From: Micrococcales bacterium UBA3913
Lineage (GTDB): Bacteria; Actinomycetota; Actinomycetes; Actinomycetales; Microbacteriaceae
Reading direction: 5' to 3'
Assembly (NCBI GenBank): GCA_002391425.1
Contig: DGEZ01000089.1
Span: 2,641-9,378, forward strand
DNA: 6,738 nucleotides
In this document: positions 5,284-6,738 of the stretch, one piece after another
Layout: the number at the start of each line of letters is the position of its first letter
Position numbering within the stretch: position 1 is the stretch's first letter
The notes under the pieces: generated by a model
The model's database searches: none
Told to the model about the DNA's origin: nothing
What the model saw: only the letters and a program-made list of their open reading frames with translations
Translations under genes and position numbers: made by a program

Positions 5284-6022
5284 CGGGAGCGTCGCCGTGA
5301 GGGCGGGTGCGCTGCGCTGAGATAGGGGCCGCGGCCCTGCCGCCGGTGGCCAATCGCATGAGGTCGGTACTGAAGTCGACCTCCTCCGCCGCACCCGGCG
5401 CGGTCCGAGATGACCCATTAAAGGTGCGCGTGTAGTCTTTCCCGGCGGCCTCGATCAGTGCAGGGCGAATCCCTGCGGCGACCAGGGCAACGAGTTCGGC
5501 CGCGGCACGACGAACACGGGACGACAGCGCGGCCGGGTTCGCCCAGTCCTCGGTGGCAGCGAACACCGTGGTGGGGGCGATGACGGCACGCATGTACGAC
5601 AACAGGGCGCGCATATCGGTGTCGGGCACGAGGCCGTGGCGGGGCGTGCCCGCCGTGGCGGCGAGCACGACCGGGGTGGCGGTCACGATATCGTCGTCGG
5701 CGACATCCAGGAAAGACTTGAACAGACCACTGTAGGACGCCTTGTACACTGGCGTCGCCAGCACGGCGGCATCCGCTGCTCCGAGTGCATCCTGGGCGGC
5801 GCGCAGGGAGTCGGTGTGGAAGCCCGTGCCCAGCGCCGTGGCGATGTCCTGGGCGAGGGGCTTGAGGTCGATGAGGTGGATGCGCGCGCGCATCCCCACC
5901 TGCGCAGCCCGGGTCTGAGCAGCCGTGAGGATGTCACTGGCGAGCCGGGTCGTGGTCGAGGACTCACTGGTTCCCGCCGTCACAGCGACGATGCTTACCT
6001 CTGGTGTTGTGGAGTCCGTCAT
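5261..6022 (-). CDS. NAD(P)H-dependent FMN reductase, LLM-partnered (CE1759-like)
   Basis: A 253-residue flavodoxin-fold reductase that uses NAD(P)H to make reduced FMN, probably for the luciferase-like monooxygenase encoded two genes upstream. The FMN phosphate loop is TAGTSESSTTTRL (15-27); TPVYKASYSGLFKSFLD (90-106) is the conserved flavin-contact region and AGTPRHG (124-130) the loop near the isoalloxazine ring, often written GGSPRH in relatives. The C-terminus past about residue 200 is a low-complexity, Arg/Ala/Pro-rich tail of little conservation. The last codons and TAG stop form a perfect hairpin. The ATG at 6022 overlaps the stop of the MarR gene in an ATGA and follows GAAGGGGA, so translation is coupled. 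The assignment to the LLM-duo reductase family rests on motif recall and gene neighbourhood. Confidence 0.87.
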   Translation of the reverse strand: MTDSTTPEVSIVAVTAGTSESSTTTRLASDILTAAQTRAAQVGMRARIHLIDLKPLAQDIATALGTGFHTDSLRAAQDALGAADAAVLATPVYKASYSGLFKSFLDVADDDIVTATPVVLAATAGTPRHGLVPDTDMRALLSYMRAVIAPTTVFAATEDWANPAALSSRVRRAAAELVALVAAGIRPALIEAAGKDYTRTFNGSSRTAPGAAEEVDFSTDLMRLATGGRAAAPISAQRTRPHGDAPARGARHP

Positions 6023-6480
6023 GGTGTGTTCCCCTTCTCTACTTTGTCGAGGAGTTCGGTGAGAGTGTCGAGTTCGTCGGGGCGTAGTGCTGCGCCCAGG
6101 CGTTGGGTGATCGCCAGAGCGTGCTTGCGGCCGACCACGGTGCGAGCCTTTCGGCCGGCTGGGGTCAGAGACACCAGGGCAGCCCGCCCGTCTTGCGGGT
6201 CAGGGTCCCGCTCAACGAACCCCCGTTTTTCGAGCCGCTCGACAGTGCGGGACAGGGTCGGCTGGCTCAGCAGTACCGCCTTCTGGATGTCGCGGGCGTG
6301 GAGGCGGCACCCGGCCGTCTCGAGTGCGTACAGGATGTCGTACTCGGCCAGGCTGACGGGGTTCCAGATGTCGTCGTCGGCGAATTGACGTAGGAGCTGG
6401 GCGTGGACCCGCATGAGTTTCTCCCACGCCTGGGTAGCGCGTCGCGCATCCAGACGCGGATGTGTCACCGGTGTTGTCAT
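6019..6480 (-). CDS. MarR-family transcriptional regulator
   Basis: A 153-residue winged-helix repressor of normal MarR length. Helices for dimerisation lie at both ends; the DNA-recognition segment is ARDIQKAVLLSQPTLSRTVERLEKRG (62-87) and the wing is DPQDGRAALVSLTPAGR (94-110), matching the D-x-R-x-x-x-x-x-LT-x-x-G signature. It has a single Cys (58), not at the OhrR sensing position near the N-terminus, so redox sensing through an OhrR-like Cys is not supported. The ATG at 6480 is chosen, 7 nt after the monooxygenase stop; a GTG at 6516 would overlap that gene by 29 nt and has no better ribosome binding site. Neither start has a clear Shine-Dalgarno, suggesting coupling to the upstream gene. 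The likely target is its own operon; the ligand is unknown. Confidence 0.92.
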   Translation of the reverse strand: MTTPVTHPRLDARRATQAWEKLMRVHAQLLRQFADDDIWNPVSLAEYDILYALETAGCRLHARDIQKAVLLSQPTLSRTVERLEKRGFVERDPDPQDGRAALVSLTPAGRKARTVVGRKHALAITQRLGAALRPDELDTLTELLDKVEKGNTP

Positions 6481-6487
6481 CGGGCGG

Positions 6488-6719
6488 TCACAGCTTCGGC
6501 AGGTGGACGTCGACACTCGGGTCGGAGTCTTCGTAGGGGGATGTTCCCGTGACGTTGTCGCCGCGGTTGCGATTGGGCCTCGCCTGCCGTGGGGGCTGGT
6601 CTCCCCAGGTGGCCTGCACCAGGCTGGCGTGCGTGGGGGCGTCCGGGGTTCCCGGTGCCTGGCGGCGCTCGGTCTCGGCGCGCAGCACGGGGAGCACTTC
6701 TTCGCCGAAGATGTCGAGC
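6488..6719 (-). CDS. LLM-class flavin-dependent monooxygenase (CE1758-like), C-terminal fragment
   Basis: Only the last 76 residues before the TGA are present. They begin LDIFGEEVLPVLRAETERRQ, a segment typical of the last helix of luciferase-like (LLM) flavin-dependent oxidoreductases, which usually ends near 'FxxEVLPxLR'. A hydrophilic tail of about 55 residues follows, rich in Pro, Arg and Asn. The frame is open through to the adapter at 6720, so the gene continued beyond the sequenced fragment. Six extra residues (MCIRDR) that an open frame would give upstream are adapter translation and must not be taken as the start. With the MarR regulator 7 nt downstream and an FMN reductase next, this is probably the oxygenase of a two-component flavin system using FMNH2 and O2; its substrate cannot be told. 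Confidence 0.8.
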
Positions 6720-6738
6720 CTGTCTCTTATACACATCT
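6720..6738. other. Nextera/Tn5 mosaic-end adapter left at the contig end
   Basis: The last 19 bases, CTGTCTCTTATACACATCT, are exactly the reverse complement of the Tn5 mosaic end used in transposase-based sequencing libraries. An exact match flush with the contig edge indicates untrimmed adapter read-through, not genomic DNA. The local base use is also unlike the surrounding high-GC sequence. Confidence 0.98.

Noticed and set aside
6720..6736. ATG start of an apparent complete 82-residue protein
   Set aside because: The start and first residues are encoded by adapter sequence; the real gene is 5'-truncated.

Overview
The window is high-GC DNA (roughly two thirds G+C by eye) that reads as the chromosome of an actinobacterium. 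The strongest sign is the clpS-DUF2017 gene pair, an actinobacterial arrangement. A long DivIVA-type coiled-coil protein and a paired luciferase-like monooxygenase/FMN reductase resembling the corynebacterial CE1758/CE1759 families agree with this. I cannot name a genus; Micrococcales or a related order would fit. The fragment is a contig end: its last 19 bases are the Tn5/Nextera mosaic-end adapter, not genome.

Layout. (1) Bases 1-1004, plus strand: the 3' part of a CopB-like heavy-metal P1B ATPase, followed after 2 nt by a CsoR-type copper-sensing repressor. (2) 1101-1559, plus strand: a stand-alone nrdI, the flavodoxin partner of class Ib ribonucleotide reductase, with no nrdE, nrdF or nrdH beside it. 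(3) 1609-3734, minus strand: a run transcribed right to left of an alpha/beta hydrolase (RBBP9/YdeN type), a holin-like two-helix membrane protein, a 70-residue single-helix membrane protein, ClpS and DUF2017. The last four are tightly packed with 4-nt ATGA overlaps or short gaps, so they are probably one transcript. (4) 3735-4051: a 317-nt divergent promoter region. (5) 4052-5239, plus strand: a 395-residue DivIVA-domain coiled-coil protein. (6) 5239-5283: two abutting hairpins at a convergent junction. (7) 5261-6719, minus strand: a three-gene oxidoreductase operon in the order LLM monooxygenase (3' end only), MarR regulator, FMN reductase. (8) 6720-6738: adapter.

How the parts work together. 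The ATPase and CsoR form a copper export and sensing cassette. ClpS delivers N-degron substrates to ClpC/ClpP and is translationally coupled to DUF2017. The monooxygenase and FMN reductase probably form a two-component flavin system, with the MarR protein as its likely local regulator. I see no CRISPR array, tRNA, rRNA, insertion sequence or phage module. No clearly new system is visible. The points most worth a second look are the orphan nrdI behind a copper cassette, the membrane-gene pair fused to the clpS operon, the regulator placed between two flavin enzymes, and the adapter-made false N-terminus at the right edge.
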